DNA from: Spirosoma montaniterrae
Lineage (GTDB): Bacteria > Bacteroidota > Bacteroidia > Cytophagales > Spirosomataceae
DNA length: 64,000 nt
Direction of reading: 5' to 3'
NCBI RefSeq assembly: GCF_001988955.1
Contig: NZ_CP014263.1
Location: 5,206,501 to 5,270,500, forward strand
Under the pieces are notes generated by a model. The model worked only from the letters and a program-made list of their open reading frames with translations. It searched no databases and was not told where the DNA came from. The position numbers were made by a program, and so were the translations under genes. Positions 29,228 to 37,146 of the stretch are shown in pieces. The number at the start of each line of letters is the position of its first letter. Position 1 is the first letter of the stretch.

Positions 29228-29944
29228 TTATTGGTTGGAGTGATTTGTTAAAGGCATAATTAAAGCCGACTGCCGGTTGGCTGTTGCGGGTTCGCTGCGT
29301 TGCCCGGTCCCTAACCGAACGAAACTATCGGCGCGGTATAATTTCGGCGCGGCTTCATCTTCGGCCCGCAGTTCATTTTCGTGCATCACCCGAAAACGCC
29401 GTTTCGGGGTAGCAGCCGCTACGTTCGCCTGACGAGCTTCCGACATGGTTTCGACGACGGGCGTAGTCGCGGGCGGGACAGATTGTTCAGTTGCCTGAGC
29501 AACAGGCTCAGGTTCGGCAAGTTTGTAGGCAGGAACGGCTACGTCGGCGGGGCTATATACAGGCTGGTTTTTTGCTCTGTCGCGTTGCGTTCTCGGCTGA
29601 CGTACTTCGGCCACCACAGGCACTGCTTCACTACTGTCTACCATCGGTTTGGATTTGGCAGATAGACCAGATAGTGCATCGGGTTGGCGTTGGTCAATAG
29701 CTGCCGTTTTCTGCTCACTGTGCTGTAAGGGCCATACCAGCCAACCGATTATGAGTCCGGTCAGGCAGGCCGCAGCCACCCACCACCGTACCCATCGGCG
29801 GGCGGGTTTGGCCTGAAGCTCAGGGCGTAGCTGACTCCACAAACGTGCCGAATCGAACGACGAACCGGGCGGGGGCGCGTCGGGCAGTTGGTTCAGCAGT
29901 TGCCGTACCCATTCGTCAGGCATTTCGTCGGTTTTCTGTTTCAT
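29228..29944 (-). CDS. Probable anti-sigma factor
   Basis: 238 residues. A cytoplasmic N-terminal part of about 55 residues (DEWVRQLLNQLPDAPPPGSSF) precedes one membrane helix (about 52-71, VAAACLTGLIIGWLVWPL). A long Pro/Ala/Glu-rich periplasmic tail follows. It overlaps the ECF sigma gene by 29 bases, the usual layout for a sigma/anti-sigma pair. No zinc-binding HxxxCxxC motif is seen, so it is not a ZAS-type anti-sigma factor. The role is inferred from topology and position. Confidence 0.7.
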   Translation of the reverse strand: MKQKTDEMPDEWVRQLLNQLPDAPPPGSSFDSARLWSQLRPELQAKPARRWVRWWVAAACLTGLIIGWLVWPLQHSEQKTAAIDQRQPDALSGLSAKSKPMVDSSEAVPVVAEVRQPRTQRDRAKNQPVYSPADVAVPAYKLAEPEPVAQATEQSVPPATTPVVETMSEARQANVAAATPKRRFRVMHENELRAEDEAAPKLYRADSFVRLGTGQRSEPATANRQSALIMPLTNHSNQ

Positions 29945-30473
29945 AGCCGTTCTGAACTAACCAGGTTTGCAACAAGGCCCGTGCCTTGCTCAACTGCGAT
30001 TTCGATGTGTTTTCGGAGATGTGTAGCTGTTCGGCAATTTCGCGGTGCGTATATCCTTCAATGGCGTATAAATTAAAGACCGTTCGATAACCGGGCGGCA
30101 ACTCCCGAATGAGGGCGTATATCCGTTCGGCATCCAATCCGGCGTCGGGCAACGGAGCCGCATCGGGCAGAATGTCGGCCTCGTCGTCGGTCTGGAAAAG
30201 CGGCAGGTGCCGATTGGCCCGCAAATACTGCAACGCTTCGTTAACCACAATGCGCCGTAGCCACGCTTCCAACCCGTTATCGTCGCGGTAGGTAAAGGCG
30301 TCGATGCTCCGAAACGCTTTTAGAAATGCATTCATCAGCACTTCTTCGGCTTCCGGCTCCTGCCGAACGTAGCGCAGACTAACCCGAAACAAGCGGTTGG
30401 CATACTGATCGAACAGCCGTTTCTGGGCAAAGGCATTCCCGCGCTGGCATTGTTCAACCAATTGCTTCGACAT
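29916..30473 (-). CDS. ECF-type RNA polymerase sigma factor
   Basis: 185 residues. Region 2 spans about 10-80 (AFAQKRLFDQYANRLFRVSLRYV, then EEVLMNAFLKAF), with an acidic linker at 85-110. Region 4 spans about 125-175, with a helix-turn-helix in GYTHREIAEQLHISENTSKSQLSKARALL. It directs transcription of a small regulon, probably including this operon. The gene is divergent from cystathionine beta-synthase, with an 85-base intergenic space. The ATG at 30473 is supported by the normal family length. Confidence 0.92.
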   Translation of the reverse strand: MSKQLVEQCQRGNAFAQKRLFDQYANRLFRVSLRYVRQEPEAEEVLMNAFLKAFRSIDAFTYRDDNGLEAWLRRIVVNEALQYLRANRHLPLFQTDDEADILPDAAPLPDAGLDAERIYALIRELPPGYRTVFNLYAIEGYTHREIAEQLHISENTSKSQLSKARALLQTWLVQNGYETENRRNA

Positions 30474-30558
30474 ATCTTTGGACGAATTTCAACGACAGAA
30501 ATGCCAGATTACCGTAAAGGGTTGCCTGGGCAATGAAATACAGCAAAACTTCAGCAAC

Positions 30559-31935
30559 ATGAACTACTACAATTCCATCGTTGACACTATTGGCAATACA
30601 CCATTGGTGAAGCTCAACAGCGTTACAAAGGGCATTCGTGGCACCGTTTTAGCCAAAGTCGAATATTTTAACCCTGGCAACTCGGTGAAAGACCGCATCG
30701 CCATTCGCATGATCGAAGACGCCGAACGCCGGGGCGAACTCAAACCCGGTGGCACCATCATCGAAGGCACGAGCGGTAACACAGGTTTTGGGCTGGCACT
30801 CACGGCCATTGCCAAAGGCTATAAGTGCATTTTCACGATGGCTGACAAGCAGTCGAAAGAAAAGATCGACATTTTGCGGGCGGTAGGGGCCGAAGTGGTC
30901 GTTTGCCCGACCAACGTTGCGCCCGACGATCCGCGTTCGTATTACTCCGTCGCCAAACGCCTGAACCGCGAAATTCCGAACTCGATTTATCCAAATCAGT
31001 ACGACAATCTCTCGAATACAGCCGCGCACTACGAGCATACCGGCCCCGAAATATGGCGCGACACCGAAGGTAAGATCACGCACTTTGCCGCGAGCGTCGG
31101 TACGGGCGGCACCATCAGCGGTACGTCGCGTTATCTGAAAGAGCAAAATCCTGACCTGTTTACGCTGGGGTTGGATACGTATGGCTCGGTATTCAAGAAA
31201 TATAAGGAAACCGGCATTTTCGACCCCGGCGAAATCTACCCCTACCTGACCGAAGGCATCGGCGAAGACATTCTGCCGCAGAACGTCGATTTCAGCGTCA
31301 TCGACCAGTTTATAAAAGTCACGGATAAAGATGCGGCTATCATGGCCCGGCGACTCTCGCGGGAGGAGGGGCTATTTGTCGGTTGGTCGTGCGGCACGGC
31401 GGTACATGGTGCGTTGGAATGGGCCAAAGATAATCTGACCGACGATGATGTGCTGGTGATTCTGCTGCCCGACCACGGTACGCGCTACCTCGCCAAAATA
31501 TACAACGACACCTGGATGAAAGATCACGGTTTTCTGGAAGACCGCGCTTTCAAAACCGCCCGCGACATTGTACGCTCGAAAAACGGCGCGTCGCAGTTGA
31601 CCACCATCGCTGCGGGCGTAACGGTGAGTCAGGCCATTCAGGTGCTCAACCGATACGCCATTTCGCAGATTCCGGTGACGGACGAGAACGGCCATATTGT
31701 GGGTAGCCTGACCGACAGCACCATCCTGAACCGGCTCATCGACGACCCCGCCGTGAAAGACCATCCCGTTAGCGAGGTGATGGACAAGCCATTCAAATTC
31801 GTGGGCTTAGACAACACCATCGACGCGCTGTCGTCGCTGATCGACCGCGACAACAAGGCTCTGCTCGTGCGCGACGAGCGCGAACAGGTTCATATCATCA
31901 CGCAGGCCGATTTGCTGGCGGCTATGACTAATTAA
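30559..31935 (+). CDS. Cystathionine beta-synthase (PLP enzyme with CBS domain pair)
   Basis: 458 residues from the ATG at 30559, which opens MNYYNSIVDTIGNTPLVKLN as the family does. Upstream codons to 30478 are not family-like. PLP lysine K44 is in NPGNSVKDR, GTSGNTG binds the phosphate, and GTGGTISGTSRYLK follows. Residues about 335-458 form two CBS motifs (VTVSQAIQVLNRYAISQIPV, then LDNTIDALSSLIDRD). It condenses serine or O-acetylserine with homocysteine or sulphide. The CBS pair indicates a cystathionine-type, adenosyl-regulated enzyme rather than a plain cysteine synthase. Confidence 0.9.
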   Translation: MNYYNSIVDTIGNTPLVKLNSVTKGIRGTVLAKVEYFNPGNSVKDRIAIRMIEDAERRGELKPGGTIIEGTSGNTGFGLALTAIAKGYKCIFTMADKQSKEKIDILRAVGAEVVVCPTNVAPDDPRSYYSVAKRLNREIPNSIYPNQYDNLSNTAAHYEHTGPEIWRDTEGKITHFAASVGTGGTISGTSRYLKEQNPDLFTLGLDTYGSVFKKYKETGIFDPGEIYPYLTEGIGEDILPQNVDFSVIDQFIKVTDKDAAIMARRLSREEGLFVGWSCGTAVHGALEWAKDNLTDDDVLVILLPDHGTRYLAKIYNDTWMKDHGFLEDRAFKTARDIVRSKNGASQLTTIAAGVTVSQAIQVLNRYAISQIPVTDENGHIVGSLTDSTILNRLIDDPAVKDHPVSEVMDKPFKFVGLDNTIDALSSLIDRDNKALLVRDEREQVHIITQADLLAAMTN

Positions 31936-31973
31936 GGGTCAAATGTTGTATATTGTCTAAAAATAGTCTGGTT

Positions 31974-32582
31974 ATGGTCACTGAAACGGCATCTCCTACG
32001 GCTGAGGTATCGCTACAACGCGTACCCTCTTACCTGATTTATGAAACGCTCAACGGGAGACCCCTTTACCGGAAGGGTTATAAAGATGTATTATCCAACC
32101 AGAAAACGCCCGGTGAAGTTATCGGTTGCAGCGACCTTCAGGCAATTATCGTTTCCGCTTTACATTTATATCTGGCTACACACGCCAACCGCAAAACGTA
32201 CTGGGTCGTGACCAACGAGCCGGGGCTGCACATCAAACTGGGCGATAACATTGTCAATGATATTGCCTTCTACGAGAAAGAAAAGGTAACGGTCAAGGGT
32301 AAGTTTTTCGATGTGGCTCCCAAAGTAGTCGTTGAGGTCGATATAAAAATTGATCTGGAAGAGTTTCCGGCCAAAGAGCAGGATTACATCTACGAAAAAA
32401 CCGAGTCGATGCTGGCCTTCGGCACCGAGCGTGTGATCTGGATTACAACCAAATCGCAGAAGGTTTTTGTCGCCACCAAAGACGAACCCTGGCTTACGCT
32501 GAATTGGGATACGACCATTCCGGTAATAGATAACTTAACGCTCAATATCACGGACTTGCTCACCGAAGAGGGGGTTATCTAA
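31974..32582 (+). CDS. Uma2 family protein (restriction-endonuclease-like fold)
   Basis: 202 residues from the ATG at 31974; a TTG at 31953 would add seven residues. It has the DUF820/Uma2 pattern: YLIYETLNGRPLYRKGY, then VNDIAFYEKEKV, VVVEVDIKID and TERVIWIT. These supply the D and ExK-like residues of a PD-(D/E)xK fold. Uma2 proteins are abundant in cyanobacteria and Cytophagales, and their role is unknown. It overlaps the convergent rsgA gene by 4 bases at the 3' ends. Confidence 0.8.
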   Translation: MVTETASPTAEVSLQRVPSYLIYETLNGRPLYRKGYKDVLSNQKTPGEVIGCSDLQAIIVSALHLYLATHANRKTYWVVTNEPGLHIKLGDNIVNDIAFYEKEKVTVKGKFFDVAPKVVVEVDIKIDLEEFPAKEQDYIYEKTESMLAFGTERVIWITTKSQKVFVATKDEPWLTLNWDTTIPVIDNLTLNITDLLTEEGVI

Positions 32583-33505
32583 CGTCGGTTGTCGCCCCCG
32601 TCCATCATGCTCAGGTAGCTCATATAGCGGCTTTCGGCAATGTCGCCTTCGCCGACAGCGTCTTTAATGGCGCAACCGGGTTCGTTGATATGCAGGCAGT
32701 TATGAAACCGGCACTGGTTGAGCCGGTCGCGCATTTCGGGAAAGTAGTGGCCGATTTCCGATTTGTTGGTGTCAATCAAACCCAGCTCTTTGATGCCCGG
32801 CGTGTCGATGATATAGGTATCGGGCGCAATCTCGAACATCTCGGCAAACGTAGTTGTGTGAACGCCTTTGTTGGCGAACGTTGAAACTTCGTTGGTACGC
32901 AGGTTCAGGTCGGGCGCGATGGCGTTCACCAGCGATGATTTGCCTACGCCCGAATGCCCCGACAGCAGCGTTACCTTATGGTCGAGCAACTGTCGGAATG
33001 CGTCGATGCCCTCACCTTCAATGGCCGAAGTTGACAGGCTGGTATAGCCAATCTGCCCATACAAATCCATAATTTCCCGCTGATAAGCCAATCCTTCGTC
33101 GTTCAGAATATCGGTTTTATTGAAGACAATGGCTGTCGGAATCCGAAACGATTCGGCAGACACCAGAAAGCGGTCGATAAAACCGAGCGAAGTGCGGGGC
33201 AGCGTCAGGGTAGCGAGCAACACCGCCTGATCGAGGTTGGCAGCCAGAATGTGGCCCTGCGCTGTTTTGTGAACCGACTGCCGGATGATGTAGTTTTCGC
33301 GCGGCACAATGTCAGTAATGACCACCGTGTTTTCGGCTTCATCTTCGACCTCGAACGTTACGCGGTCGCCCACCGCGATGGGGTTAGTGACTTTAAGACC
33401 TTTTAGTTTAAATTTCCCCTTCAGTCGCCCCTGAAAGATATGTCCGTCGGCGTCACGAACGTCGTACCAGGAACCTGTTGAGCGAAGAATTAAGCCGTTT
33501 TGCAT
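32579..33505 (-). CDS. rsgA: Ribosome small subunit-dependent GTPase A
   Basis: 308 residues. It has an N-terminal OB domain and a circularly permuted GTPase: NKTD (129-132) comes before GHSGVGKS (183-190) and DTPG (224-227). The C-terminal zinc site is C265, C270, H272 and C278. It acts late in 30S subunit maturation. A palindromic repeat lies just upstream of its start, between it and the waaA gene. Confidence 0.96.
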   Translation of the reverse strand: MQNGLILRSTGSWYDVRDADGHIFQGRLKGKFKLKGLKVTNPIAVGDRVTFEVEDEAENTVVITDIVPRENYIIRQSVHKTAQGHILAANLDQAVLLATLTLPRTSLGFIDRFLVSAESFRIPTAIVFNKTDILNDEGLAYQREIMDLYGQIGYTSLSTSAIEGEGIDAFRQLLDHKVTLLSGHSGVGKSSLVNAIAPDLNLRTNEVSTFANKGVHTTTFAEMFEIAPDTYIIDTPGIKELGLIDTNKSEIGHYFPEMRDRLNQCRFHNCLHINEPGCAIKDAVGEGDIAESRYMSYLSMMDGGDNRR

Positions 33506-33516
33506 GAATGAGTTTT

Positions 33517-33598
33517 AAACGCAGAGATACTGAGATAAACGCAGAGATCACAGAGCAACTCAGCGGTCTCTGCGTAAACCTCTATTTGCTCTGCGTTT
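33517..33598. repeat. Palindrome of AAACGCAGAG words at the waaA 3' end
   Basis: AAACGCAGAG at 33517-33526 pairs with CTCTGCGTTT at 33589-33598. A second pair, ACGCAGAG (33539-33546) with CTCTGCGT (33568-33575), lies inside. The right half is translated as the last 12 residues of waaA (KRRANRGLRRDR), and the waaA stop is at 33560. The element thus supplies the C-terminus of a conserved gene. Confidence 0.75.
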
Positions 33599-34975
33599 AA
33601 AAATATCTCTGACAACTTCCATAACCCGCTCGGTTGCGCCAATGTTCCGTTGCACATAAGCGTGGCTGGCCTGGGCCGCTACCGACGAGTCGGCGTATTG
33701 CTGCCGGAAGGCTTTTTCAAATTCTGCGGTGCTGCCAATGGAAAAAGCACCACCCGCCTGTATCAACTCCGTTGCTTCGGGAAAGTCGCTAATTTCGGGG
33801 CCAAAGAAAACAGGTACGCCAAAGGTAGCCGGTTCCAGAATGTTGTGTAGTCCCTCGCCAAATGCCCCGCCGATGTAAGCAAAATCGCCATATTGATAGA
33901 GCGAAGCCAGCAAGCCGATGTTGTCGATCAAGAGATATTGAGTGATAGAATGATTGAATGATTGAATGTGTGATGCTGTGGTCTCATTCAATAATTCAAT
34001 CATTCTATCATTCAACACAGAGTACCGCACCGACCCGCCGGTCAACTGCCCGCGCCAGCGTTCGATTTGGGCGTCGTTGATTTCATGTGGGGCAATTATA
34101 ACTTTGAGCGGTTGCTCGAAATGGTTCAGAAATGGAATCAGCACGTCGATGTCGCGGGGCCACGCGCTGCCAACTACCAGCAATGGCTGACCGGCTTTGA
34201 AGGCTTCCGCAGCGGGAATCGGGCGTTTGTTGCGGGCAGTTTCGGCAACCCGGTCAAAACGCGTGTCGCCCGCCAATGTCACGTTGGTAATACCAATGCT
34301 CCGCAGCAAATCGGCAGACTGTTGGTTCTGCACCAGGATGTGATCGAAGCAATGAAGCATGTTTCGGTAGAATCGGTGCGCCGGTCCGACTCCGTATGAT
34401 TTGAAAAACAGTTGATTAGGGCGAAAACTGGCCGAAAAGCAAACTACGGGAATGTGGGCGGCTTTCAACTCCCGCAGGTAATTGTGCCAGAACTCGTACT
34501 TAATGAAAAAGGCAATCTGCGGCTTCACCAACTGCACGAATTGCCGGGCATTGGCGGGCGTATCGGCGGGTAAATAACAAACACAGTCGGCCCCGTCGTA
34601 GGTCTTGCGGACTTCATAGCCTGATGGCGAAAAAAAAGTCAGCAGAATTTTGTAAGTAGGATACTGTACCCGAAATGCTTCAATGACAGGTCGGCCCTGC
34701 TCGAACTCGCCCAGCGAAGCGGCATGAAACCAGGCAATGGGCTGCACATTGCCGTCCAGTTGCTGCGCCAGTCGATTGGCCCAGTCGTGCCGACCATCGA
34801 CCCACAACCGGGCTTTGGGCTTGAACGGGGCCGCCAGCCGAAGCAGAAACTGATACCCGTAAATACCAGTATTATACAGTGCCGAAAACAAGCGTCTATG
34901 TGGTTGGTTAATGAAGCAGCAAAGGTAGCCAACAGAATGTATTTGGGCCGATAGCCCCGTGTCCTCAGAAACCAA
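33560..34975 (-). CDS. waaA: 3-deoxy-D-manno-octulosonic acid transferase (Kdo transferase)
   Basis: A GT30-family glycosyltransferase that adds Kdo to lipid A. Family motifs are WFHAASLGEFEQGRPVIE, PQIAFFIKYEFWHNY and GGAFGEGLHNILEPATFGVPVFFGP. The frame opens at an ATG at 34975, but homology-like sequence begins near LFSALYNTGIYGYQFLLR, so a TTG at 34891 is a likely real start. Codons 321-346 (counted from 34975) are an exact insertion of a palindromic repeat (33938-34015). They lie between RYSV and YLLIDNIGLL, two stretches that are normally close. The last 12 residues come from another repeat. The enzyme is essential in most Gram-negative cells, so both additions are presumably tolerated. 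Confidence 0.92.
   Translation of the reverse strand: MVSEDTGLSAQIHSVGYLCCFINQPHRRLFSALYNTGIYGYQFLLRLAAPFKPKARLWVDGRHDWANRLAQQLDGNVQPIAWFHAASLGEFEQGRPVIEAFRVQYPTYKILLTFFSPSGYEVRKTYDGADCVCYLPADTPANARQFVQLVKPQIAFFIKYEFWHNYLRELKAAHIPVVCFSASFRPNQLFFKSYGVGPAHRFYRNMLHCFDHILVQNQQSADLLRSIGITNVTLAGDTRFDRVAETARNKRPIPAAEAFKAGQPLLVVGSAWPRDIDVLIPFLNHFEQPLKVIIAPHEINDAQIERWRGQLTGGSVRYSVLNDRMIELLNETTASHIQSFNHSITQYLLIDNIGLLASLYQYGDFAYIGGAFGEGLHNILEPATFGVPVFFGPEISDFPEATELIQAGGAFSIGSTAEFEKAFRQQYADSSVAAQASHAYVQRNIGATERVMEVVRDIFKRRANRGLRRDR
33938..34015. repeat. Palindromic element inserted in frame in waaA (ATTGAATG family, copy 1)
   Basis: 31-base arms at 33938-33968 and 33985-34015 match at 29 positions. The whole element is 78 bases, exactly 26 codons, and its ends fall on codon boundaries of waaA. 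It is translated without stops. The same words (TGATTGAATG, ATTCAATCATT) form the palindrome between rfbB and rfbA at 42053-42129. Confidence 0.9.
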
Positions 34976-34980
34976 AACGC

Positions 34981-35289
34981 ATGAAAACCTACGAGACCGT
35001 CACAGAAGCACTCGAAGACCTGCGCCAACAGGGCTTTACACTCGATTACAACCTGAAAAATGATTGCCTGAAGTGCCAGCAGAGCTCCATCGAGCTACAC
35101 CCCGACGACTTCGATATTGTAGATACCTATCGCTTCGAAGGCATGACCGACCCCGGCGATTCGACGGTAATCTACGTTATTGAAGCGCATAACGGGGACC
35201 GGGGCACGCTGATCGATGCTTATGGTCCATACGCCGACGCTATCACGCCTGAAATGGCCGAAAAATTAACGATGCGCCCAGACAAATGA
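34981..35289 (+). CDS. Small conserved Bacteroidota protein
   Basis: 102 residues, MKTYETVTEALEDLRQQGFTLDYNL at the start, then a region of short strands (DFDIVDTYRFEGMTDPGDSTVIYVIEA). Bacteroidota databases often call this type a phosphoribosylpyrophosphate synthetase, but it is far too short for that enzyme and lacks a PRPP loop, so I do not adopt the name. It has no signal or membrane segment. The gene is divergent from waaA and 54 bases ahead of ytxJ, so they may share a transcript. Confidence 0.75.
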   Translation: MKTYETVTEALEDLRQQGFTLDYNLKNDCLKCQQSSIELHPDDFDIVDTYRFEGMTDPGDSTVIYVIEAHNGDRGTLIDAYGPYADAITPEMAEKLTMRPDK

Positions 35290-35343
35290 CGAACTTTTCG
35301 TGGATGAAATTAATTTTACGTCAACAAGATTGGTGTTGTTACA

Positions 35344-35673
35344 ATGAATTGGAATAAACTAACGAGCGAAGCACAACTCGACGCTATAAAGGAAGAATCG
35401 GCACGTCATCCCGTACTTATTTTCAAACACAGTACAACCTGCTCGATCAGTGCGATGGCTCTCAGCCGCATGGAGCGCAACTGGAGTGAGCAATTGGGTG
35501 TGAAGCCGTACTATCTCGACTTGCTTGCTAATCGACCTATTTCTAATAAAATCGAGCAGGAGTTTGGCGTAGAACACGAGTCTCCGCAGGTATTGCTCAT
35601 TAAAAATGGGTCGTGCATTTACGACGCTTCGCACATGGCGATTTCGTTTACCGGGTTGCAGCAGGCGGTGTAA
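35344..35673 (+). CDS. ytxJ: Bacillithiol system redox-active protein YtxJ
   Basis: 109 residues with a thioredoxin-like fold. It has HPVLIFKHSTTCSISAMA with a single active-site cysteine (C33), then YYLDLLANRPISNKIEQEFGV and a cis-proline region HESPQVLLI. This is the YtxJ/DUF2847 monothiol bacilliredoxin family, thought to remove bacillithiol from proteins. Its presence suggests that the organism makes bacillithiol. It is followed directly by a perfect palindrome that separates it from folB. Confidence 0.88.
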   Translation: MNWNKLTSEAQLDAIKEESARHPVLIFKHSTTCSISAMALSRMERNWSEQLGVKPYYLDLLANRPISNKIEQEFGVEHESPQVLLIKNGSCIYDASHMAISFTGLQQAV

Positions 35674-35741
35674 TAAGTGAAAAATGAATAGTGAAAAGTG
35701 GTTGATAGGCATACACTTTTCACTATTCATTTTTCACTTAT
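35673..35741. repeat. Perfect 28-bp palindrome of GTGAAAAATGAA words, copy 2
   Basis: The arms 35673-35700 and 35714-35741 are exactly complementary over 28 bases and enclose a 13-base loop. The left arm begins at the last base of the ytxJ stop codon, and the right arm ends 2 bases before the reverse-strand folB stop codon. It is the same word family as 21201-21330. It should fold very strongly in RNA and probably ends both transcripts. Confidence 0.92.
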
Positions 35742-35743
35742 AA

Positions 35744-36094
35744 CTACTCTTTCAGCGTGATCTTTGCCCGGTGGCAAACGCCCCCGATGGGTGGGTTGAA
35801 CTTAGAGACGCTTACTTCAACAGCCTCTAAGTCAGGGTATTTTGCTCTGATTTCTTCGATGATGCGGTGGGCAATGTGTTCCAGCAGGCGGGCGGGTTGC
35901 TGCATCACGCCCGCCGTGATTCGGTAGATGTCTTCATAGTTGACGGTTGCACTCAGACGGTCGCGCCGGGCCGCTTCCGAAAAATCAGCGGTCACAACAA
36001 TATCAACGGCATACTTATTGCCAATTTTCTGTTCTTCGTCGTAAAAGCCGTGGTAAGAAAAAAATTCGAGACCTTCTAAGGCAATCGTTCCCAT
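35744..36094 (-). CDS. folB: Dihydroneopterin aldolase
   Basis: 116 residues, family length. MGTIALEGLEFFSYHGFYDEEQ carries the YHG and the catalytic-site glutamate region. VNYEDIYRI and LLEHIAHRI follow, and the C-terminal KFNPPIGGVCHRAKI is typical. It cleaves dihydroneopterin in folate synthesis. It lies between two palindromes and is transcribed away from them. Confidence 0.93.
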   Translation of the reverse strand: MGTIALEGLEFFSYHGFYDEEQKIGNKYAVDIVVTADFSEAARRDRLSATVNYEDIYRITAGVMQQPARLLEHIAHRIIEEIRAKYPDLEAVEVSVSKFNPPIGGVCHRAKITLKE

Positions 36095-36096
36095 GC

Positions 36097-36154
36097 GTAA
36101 GGCGGCTGGAAAGCCGCATTCAATAAGTGCAAGGCGGCTCTCCAGCCACCTTAC
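36097..36154. repeat. Palindrome, GTAACGCGGGTGG family, copy 2
   Basis: The arms 36097-36117 and 36134-36154 match at 19 of 21 positions. The left arm differs from copy 1 (17881) at three positions. The paired changes in its own small hairpin keep pairing: GCGGG/CCCGC becomes GCGGC/GCCGC around the same TGGAAA loop. The element abuts the stop codon of the DivIVA-like gene (36155-36157). Confidence 0.85.
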
Positions 36155-37033
36155 TTAAATTTGATCGAAAAAAGACCCGCCTTTTTTCGGTTCTTCGGTC
36201 GTCGGCTCAGTAGTTGCAGCCTGTTCCTGAACAGCGGCAGATTCAACCACCGTATCATCTACAACACGCTCTGCGCCGTGTGGCATGGCAGCATCAGCGT
36301 TATGAATGGCGTCGTCTAATTTAGCGACCAGTTCTTCATCAACCGGAATTGCTTCGGGTATGGCGGTTTCCCGCTCTACCAACGGCGGCAGGTCAGCAAC
36401 CGGCTGTTCGGATGTTTCGGCCTGTGGCTCTGGCTGAACAGCGTTTTCAGCCTGTTTACTTTCCTCTTTAATCTGCGAGGTAACTTCGTCGATTTTACCT
36501 TTCAAATTTTGTTTGGCAAACTTTTTCTCAAACCGATCTACGCTGTCAACGGCATTGCTGGCTAACGCGCGAATTTGTTGAGCAAGGTTTTCCTTGTAAT
36601 TCTCCAGAGCCTTGAAGTCGTGCTCCAGCGCCTTCATGTCGTTCAGGATGTTGTCTTTCAGGTATCGGGCCTGATTTTCAGCGTCCTGCACCATCAGCGT
36701 CGAGCGTTTGCGGGCATCGGCCAGCATCTCGTCGGCTTTTTGGCGGGCATCGGCAAGGTATTGTTCGGCGGCTTTGTTAGCCTGCTCCGTTATTTGAGTG
36801 CTGGTGTCTTCGGCAGTTTTGAGCGTGCGAAATAGGGTCATTTCCACCTCTCTCAGCTTGTTAAGCTCTTTTTCTGCCAGTTCGAGCTGCATTTTCAGCA
36901 TTTTATAGTCGCTGGTTACGCGCTCCCATTCTTGTGAGAGCGAAACCAAAAAGGCGTCAACGTCTTCGGCTCTATAACCGCGCAATCCTTTCTCAAACGT
37001 GTGTTGCCGGATTTCAATAGGCGTGATTTTCAT
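36155..37033 (-). CDS. DivIVA domain-containing protein
   Basis: 292 residues from the ATG at 37033 (MKITPIEIRQHTFEKGLRGY, the DivIVA N-terminal signature with its conserved GY). An upstream ATG at 37081 would add 16 unlikely residues. A long coiled coil spans about 35-185. The tail is acidic and low in complexity (Glu, Pro, Ala) and ends PKKGGSFFDQI. In Gram-positive bacteria DivIVA marks curved membranes and poles; in Bacteroidota the role is not settled, though a division or polarity function is likely. The stop codon directly follows a palindrome. Confidence 0.85.
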   Translation of the reverse strand: MKITPIEIRQHTFEKGLRGYRAEDVDAFLVSLSQEWERVTSDYKMLKMQLELAEKELNKLREVEMTLFRTLKTAEDTSTQITEQANKAAEQYLADARQKADEMLADARKRSTLMVQDAENQARYLKDNILNDMKALEHDFKALENYKENLAQQIRALASNAVDSVDRFEKKFAKQNLKGKIDEVTSQIKEESKQAENAVQPEPQAETSEQPVADLPPLVERETAIPEAIPVDEELVAKLDDAIHNADAAMPHGAERVVDDTVVESAAVQEQAATTEPTTEEPKKGGSFFDQI

Positions 37034-37146
37034 CGGTGCGCTTAGCTGATTAATCTGATAAATAGGTATGATTCGGGTCAAGTAACACCCAATCTACGTA
37101 TTTTACAAAAATAAGACACAAAAACCACCATTTTCTGTCCAAGCGG

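Noticed and set aside
34981..35289. Phosphoribosylpyrophosphate synthetase
   Set aside because: The protein is about a third of the enzyme length and lacks the PRPP and ATP loops; the label seems to be an inherited misannotation.
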